DNA from: Desulfitobacterium dehalogenans ATCC 51507
GTDB lineage: Bacteria; Bacillota; Desulfitobacteriia; Desulfitobacteriales; Desulfitobacteriaceae
Reading direction: 5' to 3'
Assembly: GCF_000243155.2 (NCBI RefSeq)
Contig: NC_018017.1
Coordinates: forward strand, 1,302,001 to 1,366,000
Length of the DNA stretch: 64,000 bases
A program made the translations under genes and the position numbers. Below, piece by piece: positions 51,929-59,477 of this stretch. The notes beneath the pieces were generated by a model, which was given only the letters and a program-made list of their open reading frames with translations, did not search any database and was not told the DNA's origin. Within the stretch, counting starts at the first letter, position 1. Each line of letters begins with the position of its first letter.

Positions 51929-52210
51929 ATGAAACTTTGTCAAATAATTAACGAAGTAGCCTGGTGGATATTCGAAGCTGACTCCATGCCTGAATTTGCT
52001 GACGCTCCTGGGGTAGTGTTGAAAGACATAACAAACCTTGACCACCAACCCAAAGAGGGCTGGTTGTATAATGAGGCCACCGATACTTTTTCCCCTCCAC
52101 CCGAACAGGAGCCTCTCCCTGAACCTTTACCATCATTAGAAGAAATGCAAGCACAAACCCTGTTAAACACTGAATACCTTGTCTGTTTAGCAGAGATATC
52201 AAATTTATAA
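51929..52210 (+). CDS. Fibre assembly chaperone-like protein
   Basis: 93 aa from the ATG at 51929 with GGGAGGGG upstream. LDHQPKEGWLYNEATDTFSPPPEQEPLPEPLPSLEEMQAQTLLNTEYLVCLAEISNL: a GWxYN motif, Pro/Glu linker and C-terminal helix as in phage tail-fibre chaperones and XkdW-like proteins. It lies directly behind the glycine-rich fibre gene. Confidence 0.7.
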   Translation: MKLCQIINEVAWWIFEADSMPEFADAPGVVLKDITNLDHQPKEGWLYNEATDTFSPPPEQEPLPEPLPSLEEMQAQTLLNTEYLVCLAEISNL

Positions 52211-52223
52211 GGAGTGTTGATTT

Positions 52224-52370
52224 ATGATCTATAAACTTTGCAAACAGGTCATTGAGTCTGGAAATTACGAATATCAATCTATGTTGATGAAATTGGACGT
52301 ATATCTGCTGGCCAATAGGATTAAGCCAGAAGAGTACACAGAGCTAAAAAGCTTGATGGATGCTGCGTAA
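52224..52370 (+). CDS. XkdX-like small protein
   Basis: 48 aa (MIYKLCKQVIESGNYEYQSM then LMKLDVYLLANRIKPEEYTELKSLMDAA), AAGGAG upstream. Matches a common small phage protein with a two-helix pattern around LDVFLxxxRIxxEEYxEL. It closes the fibre cassette, and its 3' end lies in the right copy of the 25-bp repeat. Confidence 0.78.
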   Translation: MIYKLCKQVIESGNYEYQSMLMKLDVYLLANRIKPEEYTELKSLMDAA

Positions 52371-52385
52371 TAGACCCAAAATGCG
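52361..52385 (+). repeat. Direct repeat, right copy
   Basis: Second copy of the 25-base repeat, two mismatches from 50854-50878. The 1.5-kb segment between the copies holds the second fibre, its adaptor, chaperone and XkdX-like gene. Confidence 0.85.
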
Positions 52386-52396
52386 CAACACCAAGA

Positions 52397-52419
52397 ACGC
52401 CACATAGGGCGTATTTTTT
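52397..52419 (+). terminator. Terminator between fibre and lysis genes
   Basis: A short 5-bp GC stem ACGCC/GGCGT (52397-52401, 52408-52412) followed by six T. A TATAAT at 52463-52468 may restart transcription for the lysis genes, though no good -35 is visible. Confidence 0.6.
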
Positions 52420-52494
52420 ATGCTCCAAAATAGGTCAATCACAATAGTGACGTGTAATTCATATAATGTACAAGCTTGAAAGAGGTGATAGCCT

Positions 52495-52791
52495 TTGGAC
52501 TTTACAGTTATCACAGCCCTAATTGGGATTGTAGCAACTTTGTCCGGAATCATCTTAGGTTGGTCGGCAAGGGCAAAGGAAGCTAAAAACGAAGTCAGAA
52601 AAGATGCAGAAATAGATACAGTAATCCGGATGGACATGGAATATTTAAAACGCGGGGTAGACGATATCCGGATAGAGCAGCGGGCACAAGGGCAGCGCAT
52701 GGATGTCATGGGCGAACGCCTTACTCGAGTTGAAGAGTCATCTAAACAGGCTCACAAGAGGATTGACCGCATCGAGCAGAAAGAAGAGTAA
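52495..52791 (+). CDS. XhlA-like lysis-associated membrane protein
   Basis: 98 aa starting TTG with AGAGGTGA upstream. One N-terminal membrane helix (about 3-24, VITALIGIVATLSGIILGW), then a long charged coiled coil (EYLKRGVDDIRIEQRAQGQRMDVMGERLTRVEESSKQAHKRIDRIEQKEE). This is the haemolysin XhlA pattern (with the helix at the other end in B. subtilis). XhlA acts with holin and amidase in PBSX lysis. Lies 5 bases before the amidase gene. Confidence 0.72.
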   Translation: MDFTVITALIGIVATLSGIILGWSARAKEAKNEVRKDAEIDTVIRMDMEYLKRGVDDIRIEQRAQGQRMDVMGERLTRVEESSKQAHKRIDRIEQKEE

Positions 52792-52796
52792 GTAAA

Positions 52797-53507
52797 ATGC
52801 CACAAATTGAATGGGTAGGCACACCGAACTTTAGATCCGGGCGCAATGGTCGTAAGCCGTTAGCCATTGTGGACCATATTACTGCCGGCTATTATCCAAG
52901 CTGCTTAAGCTGGTTGCAGAATCCTGAATCCCAAGCAAGTGCACATTACCTGGTCTTAAGAAACGGTCGCATATTGCAGTTGGTCGAAGATAAGAACACA
53001 GCCTGGCATGCCGGCATAGTGAACCAACCGAATTGGAGCCTGTATGACGGAACGAACCCTAATTTCTACACCATCGGCATTGAGCACGAAGGAAGGCCTG
53101 GGGACGGGCTGACAGAAGCTCAGTATCAGTCCACATTATGGTTCCATCGGGAGTTGCTGGCTAAATATCCAGCAATAAAGATAGACAGTGACCATATTAT
53201 AGGTCATTACAGAATTGACAGTATAAACAGACCAAACTGCCCAGGGACTAAGTTTCCCTGGGCTAAGTTATTTGCTGATTTGAAGGGAGATCATGAAGTG
53301 GATAACCTCGTAATCTATGCCGATGGGGATGTAGGAGCTGCGCTTTTGCTCAGCTTTAAGCTAAAGTGCCCGATGGTCCATAAGGCCTTTGCAGATAAAA
53401 TCCAAGCCGAGAATAAGCACTGGATTGGGGTACAGGGGGCAAACAGCAATGGGAATTACTACTATGCCGGGAGTGATCGGGTAGAGACTGCGAAATTAGG
53501 GTTATAA
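52797..53507 (+). CDS. N-acetylmuramoyl-L-alanine amidase (endolysin)
   Basis: 236 aa. Amidase_2/PGRP fold about 10-160: IVDHITAGYYPS with the first Zn His, SAHYLVLRNGRILQLVEDKNTAWHAG with the second, and IIGHYRIDSINRPNCPGTKFPW with the third His-Cys side. The C-terminus (VDNLVIYADGDVGAALLLSFKLKCPMVHKAFADKI) resembles one half of a CWB2 cell-wall-binding repeat. It would open the producer cell to release tails. The wall domain shares its style with the CWB2 protein at 62 kb. Confidence 0.9.
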   Translation: MPQIEWVGTPNFRSGRNGRKPLAIVDHITAGYYPSCLSWLQNPESQASAHYLVLRNGRILQLVEDKNTAWHAGIVNQPNWSLYDGTNPNFYTIGIEHEGRPGDGLTEAQYQSTLWFHRELLAKYPAIKIDSDHIIGHYRIDSINRPNCPGTKFPWAKLFADLKGDHEVDNLVIYADGDVGAALLLSFKLKCPMVHKAFADKIQAENKHWIGVQGANSNGNYYYAGSDRVETAKLGL

Positions 53508-53520
53508 AGGGGGATCAACC

Positions 53521-53883
53521 ATGGAAACTGCCTTAGGTTATGTCCAGAATGTTTGGGGGCTGCTACTTGTTGTGGCAGCTTTTATTATTTATTTGCTTAG
53601 TCAGGGAAGGGCAAAAGCGGGGAAGATTTTGCTTTCACTGATGCTGAGGTTGGAGAAGCAAGCTGAAGAGTATGCGCTGCAGACTGGTGAGGAAAAGTTC
53701 GGCTTCGTGGTAGAGCGAGGTTATCAACTGCTGCCGAAGTATGTAAAGATAGTTATTACCAATAAGATGTTTGTTGAGCTAGCCAATAAATTATATGAGG
53801 AAGCAAAAGATTATTTTTTGAACCTAGACGAAAAGCCCATCCAGGCACGAGTTAAGGACCGTAAGGAAACTGATCCTGAATAA
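53521..53883 (+). CDS. Holin-like protein
   Basis: 120 aa. One strong N-terminal membrane helix (about 10-30, VWGLLLVVAAFIIYLLSQG) and a long helical cytoplasmic tail. Resembles the LLH family of phage holins; position directly after the amidase supports it. Last gene of the tail/lysis operon. Confidence 0.75.
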   Translation: METALGYVQNVWGLLLVVAAFIIYLLSQGRAKAGKILLSLMLRLEKQAEEYALQTGEEKFGFVVERGYQLLPKYVKIVITNKMFVELANKLYEEAKDYFLNLDEKPIQARVKDRKETDPE

Positions 53884-53941
53884 CTAACAAAGCCCTCTCT
53901 CGCTTATCCAATAGAATAAAAGGCATTCGACAAATTACCCC

Positions 53942-53989
53942 TTGAACAATAAAGGAACATATGTTCTAATGTAAAGGAAATATATGTTC
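53942..53989 (+). promoter_or_regulatory. LexA (SOS) box over a promoter
   Basis: Perfect GAAC-ATAT-GTTC (53955-53966), the Bacillus-type LexA operator core, lies between TTGAAC (53942-53947) and TAATGT (53967-53972). A half-matching copy ends with GTTC at 53986-53989. A strong GAGGGGGTG ribosome site then leads to ATG at 54005, but the frame stops after five codons (MERTN), suggesting that a SOS-controlled gene was lost here. Confidence 0.7.
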
Positions 53990-54046
53990 TTGAGGGGGTG
54001 TGATATGGAAAGAACAAACTAGAAATCACCAAAGAAAAATAAATAA

Positions 54047-54105
54047 GAAGCCAATTACCCTCCCCAGAGCACTTGGCTTCCTATAGAATTACCCTATAGG
54101 GTAAT
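54047..54105. other. Hairpin and 18-bp perfect palindrome
   Basis: GAAGCCAA/TTGGCTTC (54047-54054, 54073-54080) forms an 8-bp stem; just behind it lies a perfect 18-bp palindrome with ATTACCC arms (54088-54105). ATTACCC also occurs singly at 53934 and 54054. It could be a terminator for the truncated SOS transcript and a protein-binding site. The remaining bases of 53884-54177 show no gene. Confidence 0.5.
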
Positions 54106-54177
54106 ACCCAACTGAATTATACATATTTATGCCAATGAAGGCAACAGGAAACGACTGTATAAGCGAGGTAATTCATT

Positions 54178-54408
54178 ATGAAAGAATTAGAGGTTTATTA
54201 CTACGATAAAATATATACACGTCTGGAAAATTGCTTGCTCGTGTTTAATGAAAGAACTAAGCAGCTGTATGGAGAAAATAAAAGCGTTAATTACGACGGC
54301 TTTGTAGATGCGTGTGAGCAAATGAGAAAAGGACTTGATGAGTTTAAAACGCTTAATGAGTTAACAGTGCGTGAGCTTCGGGATAACATAAGGATAACTG
54401 ATATATAA
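54178..54408 (+). CDS. Small hypothetical protein at the right end of the tail locus
   Basis: 76 aa, helical and charged: YYYDKIYTRLENCLLVFNERTKQLYGENKSVNYDGFVDACEQMRKGLDEFKTLNELTVRELRDNIRITDI. No recognised family. It has a weak GAGGT site and its own terminator; it may belong to the SOS-box transcript or be independent. Confidence 0.55.
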   Translation: MKELEVYYYDKIYTRLENCLLVFNERTKQLYGENKSVNYDGFVDACEQMRKGLDEFKTLNELTVRELRDNIRITDI

Positions 54409-54423
54409 TTAAACATAAAAGCC

Positions 54424-54468
54424 AGACCTCACGAAAGTTCAGAAAGAACTTCTTGTGAGGTCTTTTTC
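54424..54468 (+). terminator. Terminator at the right end of the tail locus
   Basis: A 9-bp stem AGACCTCAC/GTGAGGTCT (54424-54432, 54455-54463) with an inner GTTC/GAAC stem and a T-rich run. The group II intron starts about 50 bases further on. Confidence 0.9.
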
Positions 54469-54518
54469 TCTTTGAATATGGGCTTTGGTGGAGTTTGCAT
54501 AATGATTAGGGTTACCAG

Positions 54519-56642
54519 GTGCGACAAGAAGTCGCTTGATATATTGCCGAAAGGCTACCCCATCCATTCGGGGTAACTCTATTGTGACTAGCGTGGATAG
54601 TAACGTCTGGGTTAGAAAGCTCACAAGACAATGTGGAAGTCCAAGAAGCCTAAATCTGGGATAACTGCTAGAGTAAGAAAGCTATGGAGAACGTAAAGTG
54701 AATCACTGTAGGAATCGTTACGCTGGAGGAAGCGAAATAGGCTGAAACGCTTCGACCAAAAGGTAAGGAGTCGAGCAACGGCGAACTGGCAAACCAATGC
54801 GAATGGATAAAGCACTCCCGGTTCAAAGGTGGCTCCTAAGGCTTTCACAATTATGTATCATGCGGAACTTGGTAAACCCTACATGCTCCTCACGACAATG
54901 AGGTATCCAACCGCAAGGAAAAGAAACGGCATAGAGGGCAGAAGAAAAGGATAAAAAGCAAACGCTCCTTTTGTAACGAAAGAAGATAGGGGTTCAAACT
55001 TTGCCCTAACCTGAAAGGGTGCTGACTTATCCTGTGGTATTTCTTGGCAGGAACGGATGGTAACTTATGAATTTTAGTAATTCAACGACGGATAAAACCG
55101 AGAGACTAAAAGACAGAAACACACTTGCTCGTCAATGGGAATCCATTGATTGGGTACAGGTGCAAAATGAAGTTAATAGGCTACAAACCAGAATTGCCAA
55201 GGCAACAGTGCAGGGTGACAAGAACAAGGTCAAACGCTTACAGTATCTACTCACCCACTCATTTTATGCCAAAGCCTATGCAGTCAAAAAAGTCACATCA
55301 AATAAGGGGAAAAACACCTCTGGGGTAGACAAAAAACTCTGGTCAACCGCAGCGTCAAAGATGAAGGCTGTATTGGCCCTTACAGACAAACACTACAAAG
55401 CAAAACCCCTTAGGCGAGTGTTTATTGAAAAGAAAGGCAAAAACAAGAAACGACCCTTGGGAATCCCTACTATGTATGACAGAGCTATGCAGACACTCTA
55501 CGCTCTGGCACTCGAACCTATAGCTGAAACCACAGGAGACTCCATATCCTTTGGTTTTCGCAAAGGGAGAAGTGCTAAAGATGCCTGTGAACAGATATTT
55601 TGTGTACTAGCCAGGCAATGTTCTCCGACATGGATATTAGAAGGAGACATCAAAGGGTGCTTTGACAACATCAACCATAGCTGGTTGCAACAGAATATTC
55701 CGATGGACCTAAGGGTCATGAAGCAATTTCTAGGATCAGGGTTCATATACAAGGGCAACCTATTTCCTACCAACACAGGTTCACCCCAAGGAGGGGCCAT
55801 CTCAAGTCTATATGCCAACATGACATTAGATGGTCTTGAACAACTGATTCAAGACAAATACCATCGAAATTCCAAGGGCAACATAGAAAATCACTATCGC
55901 GCAAAGACAAAAGTCAATCTAGTGCGATATGCAGATGACTTTATCATCACTGCAAACACCAAAGAAATAGCGGAAGAACTCAAAGAGATGGTAAGCCAAT
56001 TTCTTAAAGTCCGGGGACTCACCCTATCGGAAGAGAAGACCATGATCACGCATATAGACGACGGTTTTAACTTTCTTGGCTGGACATTTCGAAAGTTCAA
56101 AGGAAAATTGATTGTTAAACCATCAAAGAATTCCATCAAAGCCCTGACAAAGAAATGTGCTACAATCATTTTGAAAGAAGGAAAAGCAAGCAGTCAATCG
56201 GAATTAATCCGAAGACTTAATCAAGTTATCCGAGGATGGACCAACTATCATAGACACGTTGTGGCAAGCCGAGCCTTTTCTTACATCAATAACACACTCT
56301 ATCTCCTTCTGCAACAATGGGCAAAACACCGGCACCCCAACAAAAATAAATGGTGGAGACTCAATAAATATTGGCATGAAAAGAATGGGAAGAGATGGTT
56401 GTTCATGACGGATGAATACAGCCTTATCAATTTAAGAAGGATAGATATCATCCGCCACCCTAAGTTGAAGATTTCTCAAAATCCTTTTATAGACAGTGAG
56501 TACTTCATGAAGAGAAAAACGAAACTAACGTCACTATTTGCCGCCAGAAATGGCGAAGAAATGCTTGAGCCGTATGAGCGGGAAACTCTCACGTACGGTT
56601 CTTAGACGAGGGAAAGGGAGTAATCCCTTTTCTTTAGTCGAT
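54519..56642 (+). mobile_element. Group II intron
   Basis: The 5' end GTGCGAC at 54519 fits the GUGYG consensus. Domain V is clear at about 56565-56603: GAGCCGTATGAGCGGGAAAC paired with CTCACGTACGGTTC. A domain VI-like stem follows (about 56604-56640) and the 3' end is near AT at 56641-56642. A loop TTGGTAA (54869-54875), held in a CATG/CATG stem, can pair as EBS1 with TTACCAG immediately before the intron (IBS1). It encodes a full reverse transcriptase/maturase. Confidence 0.93.
55067..56605 (+). CDS. ltrA: Group II intron reverse transcriptase/maturase
   Basis: 512 aa. RT motifs in order: KRPLGIPTMYDRAMQTLYALALEPIAE, SFGFRKGRSAKDACEQIF, LEGDIKGCFDNINH, GSPQGGAISSLYANMTLDGLE, and the catalytic RYADDFIITAN. 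The maturase X domain follows (LIRRLNQVIRGWTNYHRHVVASRAF, WRLNKYWHEKNGKRWLF). The H-N-H endonuclease cysteine clusters are not evident at the end, so it may lack endonuclease activity. The ORF runs into domain V, ending YERETLTYGS. The enzyme is intact, so the intron may be active. Confidence 0.95.
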   Translation: MNFSNSTTDKTERLKDRNTLARQWESIDWVQVQNEVNRLQTRIAKATVQGDKNKVKRLQYLLTHSFYAKAYAVKKVTSNKGKNTSGVDKKLWSTAASKMKAVLALTDKHYKAKPLRRVFIEKKGKNKKRPLGIPTMYDRAMQTLYALALEPIAETTGDSISFGFRKGRSAKDACEQIFCVLARQCSPTWILEGDIKGCFDNINHSWLQQNIPMDLRVMKQFLGSGFIYKGNLFPTNTGSPQGGAISSLYANMTLDGLEQLIQDKYHRNSKGNIENHYRAKTKVNLVRYADDFIITANTKEIAEELKEMVSQFLKVRGLTLSEEKTMITHIDDGFNFLGWTFRKFKGKLIVKPSKNSIKALTKKCATIILKEGKASSQSELIRRLNQVIRGWTNYHRHVVASRAFSYINNTLYLLLQQWAKHRHPNKNKWWRLNKYWHEKNGKRWLFMTDEYSLINLRRIDIIRHPKLKISQNPFIDSEYFMKRKTKLTSLFAARNGEEMLEPYERETLTYGS

Positions 56643-56746
56643 TGTAAGATTTTGTGGCAAAAGTAAGCAAATATCTTATACAAAGAATAAATACTCCAAA
56701 TCTGTACATTAATAGCTATGTAAAGTCATTTCAAGGAGGGAGTCCT

Positions 56747-57286
56747 ATGACCATAATGGATAAAGTTCAATCTGCTACTCGTGCGACAGTGCAGGGTATT
56801 GTCGACCGGGAGCCTGTAAACTATCTCGAGGGTGGGGGTATTTACGGTATAATCTCTCAGGGACGACATAATTTATGTACTCTAGAGATTATGTATAACC
56901 ATGCTCAGGATTCTGAACTGAAAGAACGCATCGAAGAAGCTATGGAAAAGCTTACACGCCCTTTAATTGAAGAGTGCGAAGGACTTTTGAAAGAAAGCAA
57001 TGCCCAGGTTCCCCAATTCCACTTCACCAATCATAAAATGCATAAGGAGAATTTGAATATTCCTGAAGATGCTCGAATGACGGATATGGAAATTGCGGCT
57101 GCCATCGGAACCATGGCCAAAGCCGCTCAGATTAATATCCTAGCAGCTCTGCACAGCTCCTACCAATTGCATATTGGAGTTATGTTCCGCAGATTCCTGG
57201 ATGAAAGCCTGGATTGGAACTACCGCCTCCTGCAGTTGATGATTAATCGCGGCTGGCTGCCTCACGTTGCTAAAATCACACATTAA
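56747..57286 (+). CDS. DUF3231-like ferritin-fold protein
   Basis: 179 aa from the ATG at 56747 with AAGGAGGG upstream. All-helical: GGGIYGIISQGRHNLCTLEIMYNHAQDSELKERIEEAMEKLTRPLIEECEGLLKESNAQVPQ, then MTDMEIAAAIGTMAKAAQINILAALHSSYQLHIGVMFRRFLDESLDWNYRLLQLM. This fits DUF3231 proteins of spore-forming Firmicutes (often with two such domains; here one). Function unknown. It marks the return to the normal chromosome. Confidence 0.75.
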   Translation: MTIMDKVQSATRATVQGIVDREPVNYLEGGGIYGIISQGRHNLCTLEIMYNHAQDSELKERIEEAMEKLTRPLIEECEGLLKESNAQVPQFHFTNHKMHKENLNIPEDARMTDMEIAAAIGTMAKAAQINILAALHSSYQLHIGVMFRRFLDESLDWNYRLLQLMINRGWLPHVAKITH

Positions 57287-57300
57287 AAAACCAGATAAAG

Positions 57301-57387
57301 GGGAGTTGATGAATTACGGATTCTTCGTGATCATCAGCTCCCTTCTGACAAAAAAGGATTGGATCACATAGTGTGCTCCAATCTTTT
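57301..57387. terminator. Two hairpins between convergent genes
   Basis: A 12-bp stem with one mismatch-free GGGAGTTGATGA/TCATCAGCTCCC pairing (57301-57312, 57331-57342; one G-U) and a second stem with a bulge (57352-57363, 57377-57387) flanked by A and T runs, usable in both directions. Confidence 0.85.
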
Positions 57388-57412
57388 AAAACGTCAAGAG
57401 ATATAGAGTGAA

Positions 57413-57691
57413 TTATTTTTTCTCTTTACACAGCCACGGCCATTTCTGGCAGCCTCCTTGACTGACAAAATTAATTTGTCCGATGGGAATTCGAACAGTT
57501 CGTCTAGTCCCGATAATTGGACTGCATGAATTGGAACGAAACTGGGCTTCTCTTAGAATAACAACCCCATCGCATAATCCTGCGAAGTTACCGACCCAAT
57601 AGCGAGTTCCGACTCCCACTTCCAACTTTGTTTCCAGGGCAAAGCACTTGAATAAAGCTGTAATGAGCATATTATTCTGACCGAATAACAT
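57413..57691 (-). CDS. Unknown paralogue A
   Basis: 92 aa from the minus ATG at 57691 (AAAGGGGATCG upstream). It starts MLFGQNN and contains GVGTRYWVGNFAGLCDGVVILREAQFRSNSCSPIIGTRRTVRIPIGQINFVS, which aligns with the first about 85 residues of the next gene. Predicted beta-rich. The end (GGCQKWPWLCKEKK) is unlike its paralogue. I do not recognise the family. Confidence 0.7.
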   Translation of the reverse strand: MLFGQNNMLITALFKCFALETKLEVGVGTRYWVGNFAGLCDGVVILREAQFRSNSCSPIIGTRRTVRIPIGQINFVSQGGCQKWPWLCKEKK

Positions 57692-57831
57692 ATATCGATC
57701 CCCTTTCATTTCTTACCACATCACTGTGGCTTCATAAGATGAGAAGTAGGGTGAGATTTATGCTATTCCTCTCTTTAATATATGTACATGATTGACAAGG
57801 GTTACTTCATCAGAGATAAAAGATTTAAGAG

Positions 57832-57867
57832 AAACAGGAAGGTGATTTTCAAACCTTCCTGTTTTTT
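57832..57867. terminator. Bidirectional terminator between the paralogues
   Basis: A 12-bp perfect stem (57832-57843, 57853-57864) with a T run on the plus side and a pyrimidine-rich tail on the minus side. It closes the transcript of paralogue B on the minus strand. Confidence 0.82.
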
Positions 57868-57891
57868 GCATATGAGCCCTTCGACTGTTGA

Positions 57892-58386
57892 TTAGTCGTG
57901 AGTGTTATTATTGCTGTCATTTTCATTCTCTGCATTTTGCATAAGATTTGAAGAATTCGAACCGAAGACATTATTAAAAAGTAATTGAGCGGATTCATTA
58001 ATTCTTATTATAAAATCAGCGAGTTTATCCGCGGATTTATCCAGACTTTTTATTATGCCCATTTTGGTGAAGAACTGTTTGCGTTGCTCTTTGACGCTAA
58101 TATTACCTATTTCTTTGCTGTGGAATTTTGCTAGTATATTTTCCGGAGCCTCGCTGACAAAGGAGATGAGCTTGAGGGGGATTTGTGCTGTAGAACGTAA
58201 TTCTTCAATGGGAGATCCTGAATTATCAAAAAGTTGGGCCTTGTTTATGATAACTGAATTATTTCGAATACCTGCAAGGTCGCCGATCCAATAACCGGCA
58301 TCCACACCGATTTGCAGGCGTGTGCCCAGGGGAAAGGAATCGAACAATGGCGGCGGATTAGCGACATTATTTTTACCGAATAGCAT
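57892..58386 (-). CDS. Unknown paralogue B with C-terminal extension
   Basis: 164 aa, GGAGGC site upstream. MLFGKNNVANPPPLFDSFPLGTRLQIGVDAGYWIGDLAGIRNNSVIINKAQLFDNSGSPIEELRSTAQIPLKLISFVS aligns with paralogue A. Unlike A it goes on for about 80 mainly helical residues and ends in an Asn/Asp-rich tail. Function unknown; the pair looks like a local duplication with later change of the C-terminus. Confidence 0.75.
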   Translation of the reverse strand: MLFGKNNVANPPPLFDSFPLGTRLQIGVDAGYWIGDLAGIRNNSVIINKAQLFDNSGSPIEELRSTAQIPLKLISFVSEAPENILAKFHSKEIGNISVKEQRKQFFTKMGIIKSLDKSADKLADFIIRINESAQLLFNNVFGSNSSNLMQNAENENDSNNNTHD

Positions 58387-58577
58387 GGTAATTGAGCCTC
58401 CTTTTCCGGTTTATGACAATTTTTGCTGATACATGATATGTCCAAAGACAGTTCGTTGTTACGACCCGATTCCATCTAAAAGCATAGGAAGATACTAAAA
58501 GAGTAAAATTTACCATGGAATAGGGCAACCTGAAAACACATAAAGTGTGATAAGAACTCCGCCAGGGGGGCCGGCAT

Positions 58578-59243
58578 ATGAAGAAAAGAGGCATACTGTT
58601 ACTCATCTTAATCAGTACCGTGTTGCTAGGGGGAATTGCGGGGAAACTTTTATGGAAACCCAACCCCACAGAGTTGCTTACACACGGCCTAGAAGAATTG
58701 ACTCAAGCGACCTCTTTTCGCTACACTATGATCCAACATCAAACGGTAGAAGGAAAGGATCGCATACTCAATCAGATTTTAGGAGAAAAGGACGGTGGGA
58801 ACACTCGAATCTCAGGGGAGATTGTGGGCACAAAAACGGAAATGATTCTTACCGGCGAAGGTCTCTATATGCAAGACCCATTCACTAAAAGGTGGATTCG
58901 GTATCCCAGTGTCCCAGCTGCCCATGAAGTCTTTCTGGCGGAGCTCAATCCATTATCATCTCTGCAATTTAAAGAGTATGGTGAGGTGATGCTTCAAGGA
59001 CAAGAGAAGCTGGATAAGGTAAATACTTGGGTATTGAAATTTAACCCTACGATTCAAAATCAGATCATGGAAAATGGTTGGACCGATTTCGCCTATATTA
59101 TGTTCATTGGTAAAAAAGATAAATTGATTCACCGAGTCATTATCGAAGCTAAGAGCAAGACCGATGGTCAGATGATGTCCTTAGCGATGGATTTTAAAGA
59201 TTACGGTGAAACAATGAATATTTCTGTACCCATTAGTAATTAA
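58578..59243 (+). CDS. Secreted/anchored protein of unknown function
   Basis: 221 aa. Basic start and signal anchor (MKKRGILLLILISTVLLGGIAGKLL), no lipobox Cys. The rest is beta-rich with a LolA/LppX-like flavour: LTQATSFRYTMIQHQTVEGKDRILNQILGEKDGGNTRISGEIVGTKTEMILTGEGLYMQDPFTKRWIRYP. Such proteins in Firmicutes are often annotated as outer-surface, sporulation- or germination-linked, but I have no firm family. A G-rich ribosome site lies before the ATG. Confidence 0.7.
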   Translation: MKKRGILLLILISTVLLGGIAGKLLWKPNPTELLTHGLEELTQATSFRYTMIQHQTVEGKDRILNQILGEKDGGNTRISGEIVGTKTEMILTGEGLYMQDPFTKRWIRYPSVPAAHEVFLAELNPLSSLQFKEYGEVMLQGQEKLDKVNTWVLKFNPTIQNQIMENGWTDFAYIMFIGKKDKLIHRVIIEAKSKTDGQMMSLAMDFKDYGETMNISVPISN

Positions 59244-59298
59244 CAGGAAACATTTTCTTTAGAAATTAAACTTAGAAAGGTCAAACTTGTGCTGATAA

Positions 59299-59335
59299 AA
59301 GAGGCTTCCAAGAAGAATTTTGGAACGCCTCTTAG
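59299..59335 (+). terminator. Terminator before hpt
   Basis: A 12-bp stem with a one-base bulge (59299-59310, 59321-59333). Ends the gene at 58578. Confidence 0.8.
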
Positions 59336-59403
59336 CTTTGTTTGTTCTATCTTATCCTATCCGTACCTTGGTGTTTAAACTCTACAAATCGTTCGCTTTT
59401 CGT

Positions 59404-59432
59404 TTGACTCGATGTAATGCCTCTGTTATAAT
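59404..59432 (+). promoter_or_regulatory. SigA promoter of hpt
   Basis: TTGACT (59404-59409), a 17-bp spacer and TATAAT (59427-59432), 46 bases before the GTG start. Confidence 0.88.
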
Positions 59433-59477
59433 TTTATTTCTAGAATGAGTTTTTTTAGTTTGTGGAGGTGTGATTGG

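Noticed and set aside
54178-54408. Toxin-antitoxin or antirepressor gene
   Set aside because: The 76-residue protein has no recognisable toxin, antitoxin or DNA-binding motif and no partner gene.
35500-54470. Complete prophage with attL/attR
   Set aside because: No integrase, terminase or capsid gene, and I found no direct repeat pair at the borders that looks like an attachment core.
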